Below, in pieces: positions 33,757 to 44,850 of a DNA stretch of 64,000 nucleotides. This DNA comes from Epiperipatus broadwayi (taxonomy: Eukaryota > Onychophora > Udeonychophora > Euonychophora > Peripatidae). A program made the position numbers and the translations under genes. How positions within the stretch are numbered: position 1 is the stretch's first letter; the number at the start of each line of letters is the position of its first letter. The DNA lies in contig JAQFVV010000277.1 in assembly GCA_028023455.1 (NCBI GenBank), positions 868,001-932,000 of the forward strand, written 5' to 3'. Below the pieces are notes generated by a model that was given only the letters and a program-made list of their open reading frames with translations, was not told where the DNA came from and searched no databases.

Positions 33757-33833
33757 GTAAATATTTTTGTTTTGTTTTGAATTTATTTTATAGTTTTGAT
33801 TTTTTATTTATTAATTTCATTGTTGTTTTTCAG

Positions 33834-33929
33834 CATCATTGGCTGCGGTCTTTTGCAAGCTCAGTACGCAATTGCCAACATTTCATTTAAATCATATACT
33901 ACAGTTAAATATTTTAGCAAGATGTTAAG
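33834..33929 (+). CDS. SLC9A/NHE exchanger, internal exon C
   Basis: Seen: acceptor TTTTTCAG ends at 33833. The first base completes a Ser codon with exon B, then 31 codons read IIGCGLLQAQYAIANIS and FKSYTTVKYFSKML, and the exon ends in AG with GT at 33930 (phase 2). Known: the segment K-S-x-T-T-x-K-Y-F-x-K-M in NHE proteins is the extracellular/linker stretch before the next membrane helix; the N-I-S just before it is a possible N-glycosylation sequon. Inferred: joined to exon D this restores KMLSSTADSIIF, which is continuous with family sequences. The downstream intron is about 21.9 kb and holds most of the retroelements in the right half of the window. Confidence 0.9.
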
Positions 33930-34278
33930 GTGAGTGTTTTATGGATTATCAATCTTTTGTCTAATATGATCAAAGAATTATGAGTTATTTTCAAGTTCTA
34001 TTTTCCTACATTTTGCTTGATGTTATTTGGTTTTGCTCTCAATCTTGTGTGAACAATGTATGCTTAAATGTTTACCAAAGTTCTTGACTCTTACAAGGAA
34101 TCCTTGTGTCTGAATAAAAACCACCTAACTTGAAACTGGACATACGAATTCAGGATTTGCAACCTAGATATTCTACTCATGTTATCTGAATAAAAATTTA
34201 TCACTTAATATATGTTTTGCATATATTTTTATAAATTAAAATGTGTATATATTGTGATAAAAAGTTATTTGGAATACT

Positions 34279-34372
34279 ATATATATATATATATATATAT
34301 AGTATATCCAAATAGTATATACTTCTTTATATATATATACTTCTTATATATATATATATATATATAAAGAAG
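34279..34372. repeat. AT-rich palindromic microsatellite
   Basis: Two TA runs separated by ACTTCTTATATA/TATAAAGAAGT sequence; the block can fold on itself. Confidence 0.85.
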
Positions 34373-34967
34373 TTGCACAAAACTAAGTAGTTTATAAATA
34401 ATCCTATGACAGCAACAAAGGCTATTTAAGCCATTAATCTGTTACCAAGTTAACCTCTTTAAGCAAAAGATTTCTTATTAGAAGTTACTTTGAAAACAGA
34501 CTGTAGATTCATGATTTGAGTAAACTTTGGGTGTTATTGTGTGATTTAATATATATGACCAGCATATAAGTTAAATTGTCACAATGGGAATGTTTTTTGT
34601 TTGATTTTTTTTTCATCCTTTCAGTCAGCTGTTCTACAAATTCAAGTTTTGGAATCTAATTCTTAAAAAAAACTAACCAGAGTACCATCTATCAGAAGAA
34701 TGTCCAAACTATTTAATATGTGAAATATATATAACAAATACTAGAATTAACTCTCTAATTTTCCATATACTAATAAATAAAAGCTATATCCAGTCTACAG
34801 CTTGAGTGCCATTTTAAATGGAAATTTACTATTAGAATTTGAAATTCCAAATGTAAATTCTATAAGCTTTTTTTTTTTTTTTTTTATCAGTATACTGAAA
34901 ATAGTAGAGTTAATTCCAATGTTTTGTTTTATTGTTTATTATACTGTCTGATATCGCTATTTGAAAT

Positions 34968-35203
34968 AAATATCAAATCATTTCAAGCATTAAGAAATTT
35001 TCAGCTGTGCCCTCTATCAATAAACATATTAAAGCTCACACCTCTCTGTTTGAATTAGTCCATGTTTTAATATTTAATATCTTTGCAGTCTGTAGTTCAA
35101 AGAGATACCTTTTTGAATTACCTGATTTGAGATGTGAGTTCTAATATGTTTATTCATAAAAGGTGTAGCTGAAAATTTCTTAACATTTAAGGTGATTTGA
35201 TAT
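34968..35203. repeat. inverted repeat, ~80-bp arms
   Basis: ATATCAAATCATTTCAAGC...AAGAAATTTTCAGCTG...AATAAACATATTAAAGCTCAC (34968-35043) pairs with the reverse complement at about 35128-35203. A loop of about 80 bp lies between. The arms are diverged by several substitutions. No protein or pol III signals. Confidence 0.8.
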
Positions 35204-35209
35204 ATATAT

Positions 35210-36190
35210 ATAATCCAAATATGTATAGTGTTAAAACTTGAAGTAATACTAAATAAATTTATTTTAATGATCTTTAAATAATTCTGCCAATCAGTAAGAT
35301 ATTACAAATTACCAGATAATGTTAAATATTCAGCCAATCAGCATTCACAGGATGTATGTCCCCAAGAATGAACTCTTTGCTAATGCCTTATGAATAATCA
35401 CCAGTTTTTCCATATAACACAGCAATTGCTTTATTCTATAAATACTGAACTGAAGACCAATTAGATTTTAAAGCATGAAATAATCTGGACATAATCTTTA
35501 AATATTAAATCTTATTTTGGTAATGTCAAAAAATTGATTGTTAGACTTACTTAAAAGTTATTGAGAGTAATTTACTTTTATTTCTAGTAGTGTTTATTTT
35601 AATTAAGTAAGTTATTAATTTGTAATAATTTCTATATAAGTTATCATTTTTAGTTGTTTTAACTTTATCTTAGGCAAATATTCACTAATATAATAAAATT
35701 TAATATTTAGAAGTGAAGATCATAATTACTTCCCACTTTAAAATCTTATCTGTCTTTGATTTTGCTGCATATATAAACAATATCTCTAATCATTAATCTG
35801 TTAATTATTTCATCATCTTTTGCTTTTAATCATTTTCTCATCTTGCACACTTCATCTTTTGCTTTTTTTCAGTTTATTATTGCATTATTTTTTTTCATAA
35901 CTATATTATTCTGTTTTTATGTTGGTATCTTAAAGTGCATAATTTTTAAATTAAATTATATCATAGATATATTCTTCTGTATTAGAAACATATTAAGTTT
36001 TAATATTATTTGTACTTTCTATCATCTACATCAAGGCTTAGGACTAAATAGTATAGATATAATGGGAACATTGTATTTTTAATTCATTTACTTTGATTTA
36101 CTTCTCTATTAAATAGAACTGGTTTTAGAGTTTGTTTATCTGGACTTCATTTTAAATCAAGACTGGATAATGCAATACAGACATAAATGT
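35210..36190. other. intron C-D, AT-rich, nothing recognised
   Basis: One 79-codon open frame at 35843-36079 is hydrophobic by composition only. Confidence 0.5.
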
Positions 36191-36199
36191 ATGTTTACT

Positions 36200-36710
36200 G
36201 TTGTTGTTGATTGATTCCCATATGGAAAAATAGATATTTAAATATGCCAGACAAATTGTAGGCTGTTGAAGGCTTTGATATTATCTGTGATAATGTATGG
36301 ATGCAAAGCATGGACATTTAAAAAACAGGAGAAAGTTCATAGACTTGTGTTTTTGAAGTGAAATGTTATAAAAGTATGCTTGAGGTGCCTTCTGAGAATA
36401 TTAATGTATGGTTTTGGCGAAGGCAAATACACAAATACAGTTGTTGGTGATGGTAAATTGAATAAATCTACACTATTTTGTACACATGTTAGGCAAATAC
36501 TGGAAAAAAACATCAGACTCAAACTGTGAATGGGTTAACAAGAAGAGAGTGACTAAGAACATTGTGGATGAATAATATTATCAAATGGATGGAGTTAACA
36601 ATATTGAAAATATGAAAAAAGGAAAAAAGGAAGAATGGCTTGGAAATTGTTCATCCATAATATTGCTCATCATCAAACTGATGGATTAAGTAGATGATTA
36701 TGATAATATT
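36200..36710 (+). pseudogene. LINE 3' fragment
   Basis: The + strand can be read LILSVIMYGCKAWTF then KKQEKVHRL and later RCLLRI, typical of the region after the reverse transcriptase in RTE/L2-like LINEs. Near 36620 a WLGNCSSIILLI segment and a TGATTATGATAATAT end resemble the usual C-terminus and 3' repeat. Several stops are present. Confidence 0.55.
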
Positions 36711-36719
36711 AATCATTTG

Positions 36720-38105
36720 TCATGTTATTTTAACTTTCATTGTAAATATCAAGAGCAAATGGAAATATATTGGGGTTTTTTTGGTTTGTTTTTACACCAT
36801 GTAATTTACATAACACTGAAGTGTTTTTTTTATTCAGAAAAATATGAAATTTTCTTTAAAAATGTGAGTGGAAGAGATCATCATTTATTCATTAACTATT
36901 TTGAAATCACCAATAAATTAAACTAAAAACTTTAATGACTTATATTTACTAATATAATAGAAACATAAATACAAAAATTATCCTAACTGAATTTGATGAT
37001 TTAATCATCTTTGTCCATAACAATTCTAATGCTAGAGCTATTTTTCCAAAAGCATCACAGAACACTAATAAGTGCTGGAGCACAAATAACCAGATTGATA
37101 TTTTTCTCTTTTGATTATATTATTAAATGATCTAGATCTACAAAAAGACAGTGATCAGGATTGAAGTAAATGGATTCTGTCATCACAATTATTAACATAT
37201 TATCAAGCCATCTAAAAAATTGAATGTAAAATAGATTTATCCAGTGATTATATTTGAACATCAGGGATTAATATTGATTTGGCAGCAGCTAGTAATAATT
37301 ATGTTTAAGTCAGTGATTTATGAAACAAAAAGTCATTAAGAATAAAGAAAAGGGAAATGAAACCTTCGGACATGCACTCTTTATGAATTTATATGCACTC
37401 AGCAAAATCCTTTAATGTAAAGAGTTTTCTTCAAAAAGTGCTCAAATTATTCAGAGGGATGTAATATTTATCTTTACCAGTAGTGATAGCGATAGTCATA
37501 TTATTTCTATTTACAGTCCAGCATTTTGACCACACATGATAAAATGTATTAACTTGGCTTTTTTATTTTTTAGTTAAGAAAATCTAGATATCCATTTACC
37601 ATGCCTAACTGGGTTGACTTTCCCCCAAAGAAAAATTCTAAGTCTTTTTATGATCTAAAACAATTTCAGGGTTTGAACCTCAGATTATGGTCATGATAAT
37701 TATATGAATTAATTCATATAGCAAGAAGCCCTTACTAATTGACACAATCATTTTAAGATATTTTTATGTAATCACTGTAATATTCTGATATAAGAGTAAA
37801 AGGTTTATATAGATACTTTATACATGAAAATTTAAAAATTTAACAACTTTTTTTTCTATATATAATATAAAAATGAATTGAATTTTAAGCCCTTTCTTGT
37901 CAGTTAACATTAATCTAATATAAAGGAGGCTTTAATGAAATTACCACTAAAATTCATATTCAAACTTTAATATCAAATTGAGTATTGCAAGTCTATTTAA
38001 GTAGAAACTGAGTTGCTTTGTTTGATGTGATTTCAATTGGTTTCCCAAACAGCTGATGACACCAGGTTTGACTGACTGAAACATGAAGCCTGTAAGAGGT
38101 TAGAT
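36720..38105. other. intron C-D, AT-rich, nothing recognised
   Basis: No exon, element border or RNA motif supported. Confidence 0.5.
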
Positions 38106-38109
38106 GAAT

Positions 38110-38935
38110 TTTCATCAAACATTGCCATATTATCACCATCAACCATTATCAATCCATTGCAGAATGAAGGTCTCTCCAAGTTCAATCCATTATCTTCAAT
38201 GTCTAGCTTCTCTTCTCCACATCAGTTCTGCACACTTTCTTATTTAATTCATCTATCTCACATGTGGTCTATTTCTGGATCTTTTACAATCTTTTGAAAT
38301 CTGGTTTAAGATTTCAATTGTCCATCTGTTATCACCTTTTCTATCAATATATCCAGTCCAACTCCACTTCAGCCATTTAATTCTTTCAACAATGTCAGTA
38401 ACACCTGTTTGTTCTCTTACTCATGTATTGCATTTTCGATCTTTTCTTGTTACCCCTAACACATATTTCTCCATATACTTTGAGTGGTCTGAAGTCTCTG
38501 TATTGCTCTTCTATTAAGTGTCCAAGTCTGATATCCATAATCTTTCTTTTCAAATACATACACATATTTCTCCATATACTTTGAGTGGTCTGAAATCTCT
38601 GTATTGCTCTTCTATTAAGTGTCCAAGTCTGATATCCATAATCTTTCTTTTCAAATACATACACATATTTCCTTTTAATATTGTTATTTCTACCAAAAGC
38701 ACTTCAACCAAGTTCAATTCTATGATTAATTTCATTCATTATGTTTCCAGCTGTAGTACTAATCTGACCAAGGTATTTGTAGTTATTAGTTTCTAATTCA
38801 TCATTATCAATATTTATTTTCATTTTTTGAGAAAATCCATTGAACATTACTTTAGTCTTTTTAGCATTTGTCTTTAGTCCTACTTTTTTACTTTTATCTA
38901 ATAACTCTTGCAACATTTCCTGAAGCTAGCATTAT
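38110..38935 (-). pseudogene. RTE-like LINE, 3' part of ORF2
   Basis: Minus strand: MLQELLDKSKKVGLKTNAKK then TKVMFNGFSQ, YKYLGQIST, NEINHRIELG. A fingers-to-thumb region follows and is tandemly duplicated (111 bp), then a WSWTGYIDR-like and DNRWTIEIL tail near 38350-38310, and the 3' end AATGGTTGATGGTGATAA. This order and wording are typical of RTE-type non-LTR elements. Two further frames overlap because of frameshifts. Confidence 0.75.
38460..38682. repeat. 111-bp in-frame tandem duplication inside RTE-like LINE
   Basis: CACATATTTCTCCATATACT starts at 38460 and again at 38571; the two units are almost identical. It repeats a 37-residue segment including IMDIRLGHLIEEQYRDF on the minus strand. 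Confidence 0.85.
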
Positions 38936-38939
38936 TTGC

Positions 38940-39610
38940 AAAAACAATAACATATATATTTCTGTACAGAAATATATATTTGTAAATCAATTATATTGAT
39001 AGAATACATGTATGTGTCTATGTCTGATGTATAAGAGTCAATAGTACTCCATATTTTTATGTGCAGCAAATGATTCACTAATTGCACATTTCCACTTCAA
39101 ATTTAAACCTTCTTTGGTAATTTTTATTTCATTTTTTACTTAGTTTATACTATTATAATTTGATTCACTTGTGGAATGAAGTGATTTTGTGTTAGTCTGT
39201 AGGTGGCATAAAAAATGATGTTTGTAGTATACTGCCGTAAAAATGCATCAAAAGTGCATTTGAGTTGAAACAGCTTCAATAAGAAATAACTGGAATAAGA
39301 AATCATTGTTAACTTTATTAAGGCAGATTAGTACTAGTATATAAATATTAATTAATACATTGGTAATAATATATAATCATTGTATTAATAAGTTATCCAA
39401 ACACTGATCATATCAGTGCACAGTACCTTCTAATGTTGTAATTGGCTTTTGCAAAACAAAATGGATTCTTTTACATTTTCAGTTTTTATAAGGACAAATG
39501 ATTTTAATAAGACCAACATCCACATGCACACGGATGTTAGGAACACCTTGTTGAATACAGCAAACACCCAGTAAATATAATGTAAATAGATTACAATAGG
39601 GAGCGCTGCA
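38940..39610. other. intron C-D, AT-rich, nothing recognised
   Basis: No feature supported before the CR1 copy begins at about 39613. Confidence 0.5.
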
Positions 39611-39612
39611 TT

Positions 39613-40862
39613 AAATTTAGTGAAGAAAAATCAAATATAATGATGGTTAATACTGAGGAAAGAGAAGATGTAGAATTTTTATTGGGAGATATTAAGTTAA
39701 GTGTGGTGAATAGATATAGTTATTTGGGAATTATTTTAAGTAATCAGAAAAATTATTTGGATGAATGGGAGAAAAAATTGATAAATGAAGCAAAGAAAAG
39801 AAAGGGATTGATAAAGAAATTAACAGTATTTTCATATAATAAATATGATGTAGCTAGAATTATATGGAAAGGAGTTGCAGTAGCAGGGTTAACATATGGT
39901 AACGATGCATTATATGTTAGTAAAAAGATATTAGATTATTTAGAAAAAGCTCAAAGGGAAGTAGGAAGACATGCATTGGATGCAGAAGTATGGACAGCAA
40001 GGGAGGCAATTCAAGGAGAAATGGGATGGTCAAGTTTTCATATGAGAGATGCAAAAAGTAAAATGAAAATGTTTGGTAGATTGCAGTTTATGGATAATAA
40101 AAGAATAGCTAAAATAGTATTTAATTGGGTTATGAGTAAAGGGCAGATAACAAGATGGGTGAGAAAGGTAATGCATTATGCAAAAGATTTGGATAAAGAA
40201 TTTATATCAGTATATTTTTACAAAAGATGGGATGATTGTGTTAAGAGGATTATTGAGTGTTATAGTAGTAAGGAATGGGATAAAAGAGTAAATTTATTAA
40301 TAAAGACTAGGGAGTTAGAGAGATGGAGAAATAGTATGGAGAGTAAAAAGAGTTTAAATATATATAGAAATAAACAGAATATTAGGTGTGAGTTAATTTA
40401 TGAGAATAGTAAGGAAAGTAGTTTATTGTTTAAGGCTCGAAGGGGATCTTTAGCTACAAAAGAATATACATGTAAATGGAAAAATATGGGTGATTTATTT
40501 TGTAAATTATGTAAGGAAGGAATTGAAAATATTAGGCATTTGTTAATTGAATGTAAATGTTTGAAAACAGAAAGGGTACATATAATGAAGTTGTGGAAAA
40601 ATAAATATGAAAAGAGTGATTATACAGAAAGTGAATTATTGTTTTTTATGCTGGGTTTGGGAAAAGATAAGGGGGATTTAGATATAAAGGTTATAGAGTT
40701 GACAAAAATTATGTTGTGGAAATGGGATAGAGCAGATTATGGGTAAATTTAGAGTGGGGAATGTAAGAGAAAGTGGCTAACAGGTTTATCTGGGCATAAT
40801 TGCTGAGATATTCTTGACTTCGTTTAAGGAGAAGTCATAATACATCACATCACATCACATAC
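39613..40862 (+). mobile_element. CR1-group LINE, 5'-truncated, best preserved (copy L3)
   Basis: Starts abruptly at ATTAAATTTAGTGAAG, matching L1 at about 13265, and runs to the 3' end with a UTR containing GGCATAATTGCTGAGATAT and terminal ACATC repeats at 40840-40862. It is very close to L1 over its whole length, and where L1 has stops this copy has sense codons. Short 5'-truncated copies ending at the same 3' repeat are typical of LINE insertion. Confidence 0.88.
39640..40746 (+). CDS. LINE ORF2 C-terminal fragment, 368 codons open
   Basis: The frame covers the end of the reverse transcriptase (SVVNRYSYLGIILSNQKNY), thumb and C-terminal region. It includes KKRKGLIKKLTVFSYNKYDV, GRLQFMDNKRIAKIVFNWV, and near residue 285 a CKLCKEGIENIRHLLIEC motif, the C-x2-C...H...C zinc-knuckle-like end of CR1-group ORF2. 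It ends at TAA 40744. The 5' half of ORF2 with catalytic motifs is absent because of truncation, so it can only encode a fragment; the first ATG is internal to the original gene. Codons are almost without C. Confidence 0.85.
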   Translation: MMVNTEEREDVEFLLGDIKLSVVNRYSYLGIILSNQKNYLDEWEKKLINEAKKRKGLIKKLTVFSYNKYDVARIIWKGVAVAGLTYGNDALYVSKKILDYLEKAQREVGRHALDAEVWTAREAIQGEMGWSSFHMRDAKSKMKMFGRLQFMDNKRIAKIVFNWVMSKGQITRWVRKVMHYAKDLDKEFISVYFYKRWDDCVKRIIECYSSKEWDKRVNLLIKTRELERWRNSMESKKSLNIYRNKQNIRCELIYENSKESSLLFKARRGSLATKEYTCKWKNMGDLFCKLCKEGIENIRHLLIECKCLKTERVHIMKLWKNKYEKSDYTESELLFFMLGLGKDKGDLDIKVIELTKIMLWKWDRADYG

Positions 40863-40869
40863 GCACATA

Positions 40870-41755
40870 TACAGTAATTACATTCACAAAATTAAACGTA
40901 TCGCTTTAATATAACTCATTTCACAATATTAATAATTAAATCTGTATAAACATTTAAAAACTAAATGCATACTTAATTTTTAATAATTTTCAAGTCAGAC
41001 ATCATTAATTTAAGACATCCCAGCAGGGAACTGAGCGTGAGGGGGAAGGAATAAAATTTTACATATCAAAAATAAATAAAAAATATTTCGAAAATTGAAG
41101 AGAAAAATAAAATTAGCTAAAAGTTTGCTTTTAGTTGAAATATTTTGAATAATTTATGGAATTTGATTTTTTTTGCACGATTTCTGAAATATTAAATAAA
41201 TCATCTGACTTATAATCCTTCACGAAACATTATTTCACTTGAATTATTGAATATATAAACTACGTTCCATTTTATAATTACCACATAAATAATGTTTTTC
41301 GTGCTGTTTATTCAGGGATAAATTAATGGATTAAAGAACTAAAGGTTTTTGAAACATAATATGATCTTCCAAAAACTAGCCATAGATGTATTTTAATTTT
41401 AAATTATTTTTTTCTATTTGATATCGAAAATATTTTTTTTAAAGTAAATTCACTAATTGTCTGCACTATTTTTTTTTTCAGTGTTTTTTATTATATCCTT
41501 ATATTTCAACTAATTAGCGGATTTCTTCAGAACTAAGAATTGACAAATATATTTGTTATATCTTATAAATATGTATTGAATATATCACCTCTAAATTTTA
41601 TATGCATGTATAAAAAGAATTGCATGACTAACATAACCACTTAACCATTTGATAGGGTTTTTTTGCGTCTTAATGCCAGAATTTTCAATTAAATTATTCC
41701 TATTAAGCAGTGATAATAATTGTACACATAGTTTTACTCATTGTATTAAAATATT
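40870..41755. other. intron C-D, AT-rich, nothing recognised
   Basis: No feature supported. Confidence 0.5.
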
Positions 41756-41756
41756 G

Positions 41757-41945
41757 GACTATCCGTAATCTAATATTAAATATTGAATATCACTGGTCAA
41801 GTCAGCATCACCTGAAGAAGATAGGAGAATAATACCACTTGAAACGTTTGCATATACTAATCTGTGTGTTATTACTAACAGTTGAATGTAATTAAATATT
41901 TAATAATCGATCATGAAAATAGTCCAATATATAAATGCAAATGAA
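41757..41945 (+). repeat. SINE with PLE-like tail, 3' part
   Basis: CACCTGAAGAAGATAGG, CCACTTGAAACGTTTGC, CTGTGTGTTATTACTAACAG, TTGAATGTAATTA and TAGTCCAATATATAA in order. The same order is seen at 43480-43720 (minus), 44140-44400, 44540-44850 (minus), 48085-48280 (minus) and 48290-48550. Confidence 0.7.
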
Positions 41946-42116
41946 ATACCATCATCACAAATCTTCAGGAAATACAAAATTTCATTAATTATTTGTTTTA
42001 TTTTTAAAAGCTTTTTATTATCCTTTCATTTCAGCTAATCAGTTCATCAGAATTAAAAATTGACAAATATATTCTATAAATACATTGATATATACCTTAA
42101 TCATGTTTAAATTATA

Positions 42117-42365
42117 TATCATCATCAACCATTATCAATCCACTGCAGGATGAAGGTCTCTCCAGGTTCAATCCATCTTCTCTGATCTTTAGCTTCTCTC
42201 CTCCACATCATACCTGCATACTTTCTTATTTAATCCATCCATCTCACATGTGGTCTCTTTCTGGGTCTTTTACAATCTTTTGAAATCCAGTTTAAGATTT
42301 CAATTGTCCATCTATTATCATCTGTTCTAGCAATATGTCCAGCCCAACTCCACTTCAGTCTTTTA
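42117..42365 (-). pseudogene. RTE-like LINE 3' end
   Basis: Minus strand reads LKWSWAGHIARTDDNRWTI, then RPRKRPHVRWMDDI and WRREAKDQ-like sequence to the 3' repeat TTGATGATGATAT. This is the hallmark C-terminus of RTE-type LINEs and is better preserved than the copy at 38110-38350. Confidence 0.85.
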
Positions 42366-42559
42366 ATTTTAAATTATATATCATATATAATAAAGTATGA
42401 TGACCTCTATATTCTTTTCAATATCTGCACTGGGAGTAGAAGTCTGCTCTAGAATCATTGTAAGCATGAATAATCACTGCACACTAACTAGATGGTGTTT
42501 CAAATTCTGGTCCAAAGTTTATATAATATAAAAGAGTCATTTTTTTTTGTTGAATGAGT

Positions 42560-42680
42560 GTAATGCTCTGCTGATGATGCAATAGTCAAATTACAGATTT
42601 TGGAGCACTAGGTTCATGGATCATAGCTCACTTCTGTCACTTTTGGTGCAAATCCTGAGCAGTAAAACATTTTACCATTT
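42560..42680 (+). repeat. tRNA-derived SINE (AGCAATAAA-tail family)
   Basis: Head near GATGATGCAATAGTCAAA, B-box region AGGTTCATGGATCATAG, then CTGTCACTTTTGGTGC and CCTGAGCAGTAAA. Confidence 0.65.
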
Positions 42681-43479
42681 TTATTTTAGTGTAATAACCA
42701 AAAACTAAACTGAGGACTTGGATGTGTAATTATCATCTTGTCTCCATTAATTATTCAAACTTACAATAGATGGCTCTGGAATAAGATAAATAGAAAGGAT
42801 TACTACTACTAATGCATACACTTATCATTAGATATCTGAATAAAACCCTATATTTTAAACAAAATTATCCTCTACAAGCTTTTCTGCCTTTTGTTGGTAG
42901 TTTTAAATTCTCATAGCTTTTAAAAGCATTTACCTGTTTCATAATTACAGTACTTTTATTTATTTTTCTCTGCCTATTTTCATTGCTTTAAATTTTATAG
43001 CATTTATTTTATCCTTCTCTCCAAGCTTTATAAATCCTTCATAATATTTTATTGAACCCAGTCTTATAATCTGCAAGTAGAAATATATTATCCACAAATC
43101 TAGTATAATTAATTCTTCTATAACCAATGCTAATTTAATCTTCAGTAAATAAACATTTATTTAAAAATTCATCAAAATATGTATTAAGTAAAACAATATG
43201 TAGACACCATCTCTACCTTATATGCTCCCTATATGTATCTCCTCTATATAAAGATTGCTTAGACTTACATATATTTTTGAATGTCAATTCATAATATTTA
43301 GTAATATCTTTCCTTTGAGACTACGATGTTGTTGTTTTTTTTTTTTTGCAGTATATGCTATAAAGATTCAATTCATTCTAAAAATGTCTTTTTGAGTTCA
43401 GTAAAACAAATATTAATGTTATATTTGAATAAAATTTGTAATAATGGCATTTTACCATAATTATATATTGGACTATAGT

Positions 43480-43720
43480 TTGATTGTTAAATATTTATAG
43501 AAAAATTCAAATTATTTAAACTTTTCCAATTACATTCAAATGTTAGTAATAAAAACACAGATTTTAACATTATGTTTCAAGTGATATTAGTCTCTTCTCT
43601 TCCTCAAGTGTTGTTGGCCTGATTGGTGACAAAACTCAGGATTCAAACTAGGGACTATTAATTTAAGATGAGACTCTGCCCAACCAGGATATTCTGTCAA
43701 AGGTAACAGTAAGTAGAAAT
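43480..43720 (-). repeat. SINE with PLE-like tail
   Basis: Minus strand: TTACCTTTGACAGAATATCC, B-box-like AGTTTGAATCC, CACTTGAGGAAGAG, TCACTTGAAACATAATG, TTATTACTAACATTTGAATG. Confidence 0.7.
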
Positions 43721-43756
43721 TGTGTATACTTATCTATGAGGGTGCTCATAATTGTA

Positions 43757-43816
43757 GATATATATATATATATATATATATATATCTACAATTATGAGAT
43801 ATATATATATATCAAC

Positions 43817-43845
<29 letters not shown>
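43757..43845. repeat. TA microsatellite with self-complementary segments
   Basis: TA runs separated by CTACAATTATGAGA and ATCAACA; AATTGTAGA and TCTACAATT pair across the first run. Confidence 0.85.
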
Positions 43846-43847
<2 letters not shown>

Positions 43848-44139
43848 AAACTAACCATCTCATTAAAAAGTGGCAAAGGAACACAAATTAATGATTAGAA
43901 AGGGGAAAAAGCAGATTTGTTTAAAATGTCAGACCATTCATGTACTGATGAACAGATTGGCAATTTGAGACAATGCAAGCAGAAAGTTTAAAGAATCTAC
44001 TCTCATGACATTAGCAAATAATCACTTAAATCAATCTATTGTAATAATTCCCAATGCTTGAAACCCACTCTTTGCATATTATCTTATAAAGAAACAAAAT
44101 GTAGATATAAAGACATTCATAGATAATTGTATAAAATTT

Positions 44140-44400
44140 TTACTGTTTGTTGCCTTTGTCAGAATGCTGATTCAGTATTCTCAACTGTAAATGTCCCAGT
44201 TTGATTCTATGCTCATACTGTTTCTGTTCTGGTCAGAAACAACTGAAGGAAAAGGGTAATCTATTCAAAACATTATATTTTATATTAACCTGTGTATTAT
44301 TATTAACAGCTGAATGTACTTGGAAAAATATAATTAAGTTTGAATTTTTCTAAAAACATTTAACAATTAAACACAATAATGAAAATAATCTAATGTATAA
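44140..44400 (+). repeat. SINE with PLE-like tail
   Basis: GTTGCCTTTGTCAGAATGCT, B-box-like CAGTTTGATTCTATG, ACTGAAGGAAAAGG, CTGTGTATTATTATTAACAG, then AATAATCTAATGTATAAC end. Confidence 0.65.
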
Positions 44401-44464
44401 CTATAAAATATTAACTTAGGTTTCTCTTTATATATATTTTCCAATAATAGTTTTATCTAATTGC

Positions 44465-44590
44465 TCTGTGGATTTTAGTGCCATGGAACGGTGTCAAATC
44501 CAAGGATATAAGGTTATTAGATCAATTCCAGTTGTAGAAATTCCAACTCTCAGGCTTCTAATGAATTATTAAGCAATAAAGACATTTGTA
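44465..44590 (+). repeat. tRNA-derived SINE (AGCAATAAA-tail family), diverged
   Basis: TTTTAGTGCCATGGAACGG head, AGATCAATTCCAG B-box-like, AACTCTCAGGCTTCT and AAGCAATAAAG tail. Confidence 0.55.
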
Positions 44591-44850
44591 TTTTTATAAT
44601 GGACTATTTCCATAATCTAATATAAATATTGAATGTTTTTAGAAAAATTTAACTTTATTTAAATATCCAAATACATTCAACTGTTAGAAATAGCAGACAA
44701 ATTAGTATATGCATAATGTTTCAAAAATATTATTCTCCCCCAGTACTAGTATGGGAATTGAATCAGGACCCTTAGATTTTTGAATATTGAATTTTAAGGT
44801 AACTTTCTAACCAACTGAGTCATCTGCCAAAGGCAACAGTCAGTAGAAAT
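44540..44850 (-). repeat. SINE with tRNA-like promoter and PLE-like tail
   Basis: Minus strand: TTTGGCAGATGACTCAGTTG continues into GGTTAGAAAG, a good A box. The B box CCTGATTCAATTCCC follows, then TACTGGGGGAGAATAAT and AACATTATGCATATAC, CTAACAGTTGAATG. It lies directly downstream (in minus sense) of the PLE remnant at 44850-46010. Confidence 0.72.

Noticed and set aside
41815-41852. CTGAAGA followed 23 bases later by GAAAC, resembling a hammerhead core
   Set aside because: No convincing stem II pairs between the two boxes, and the six related copies do not keep complementary bases there. It is kept only as the shared SINE/PLE tail.
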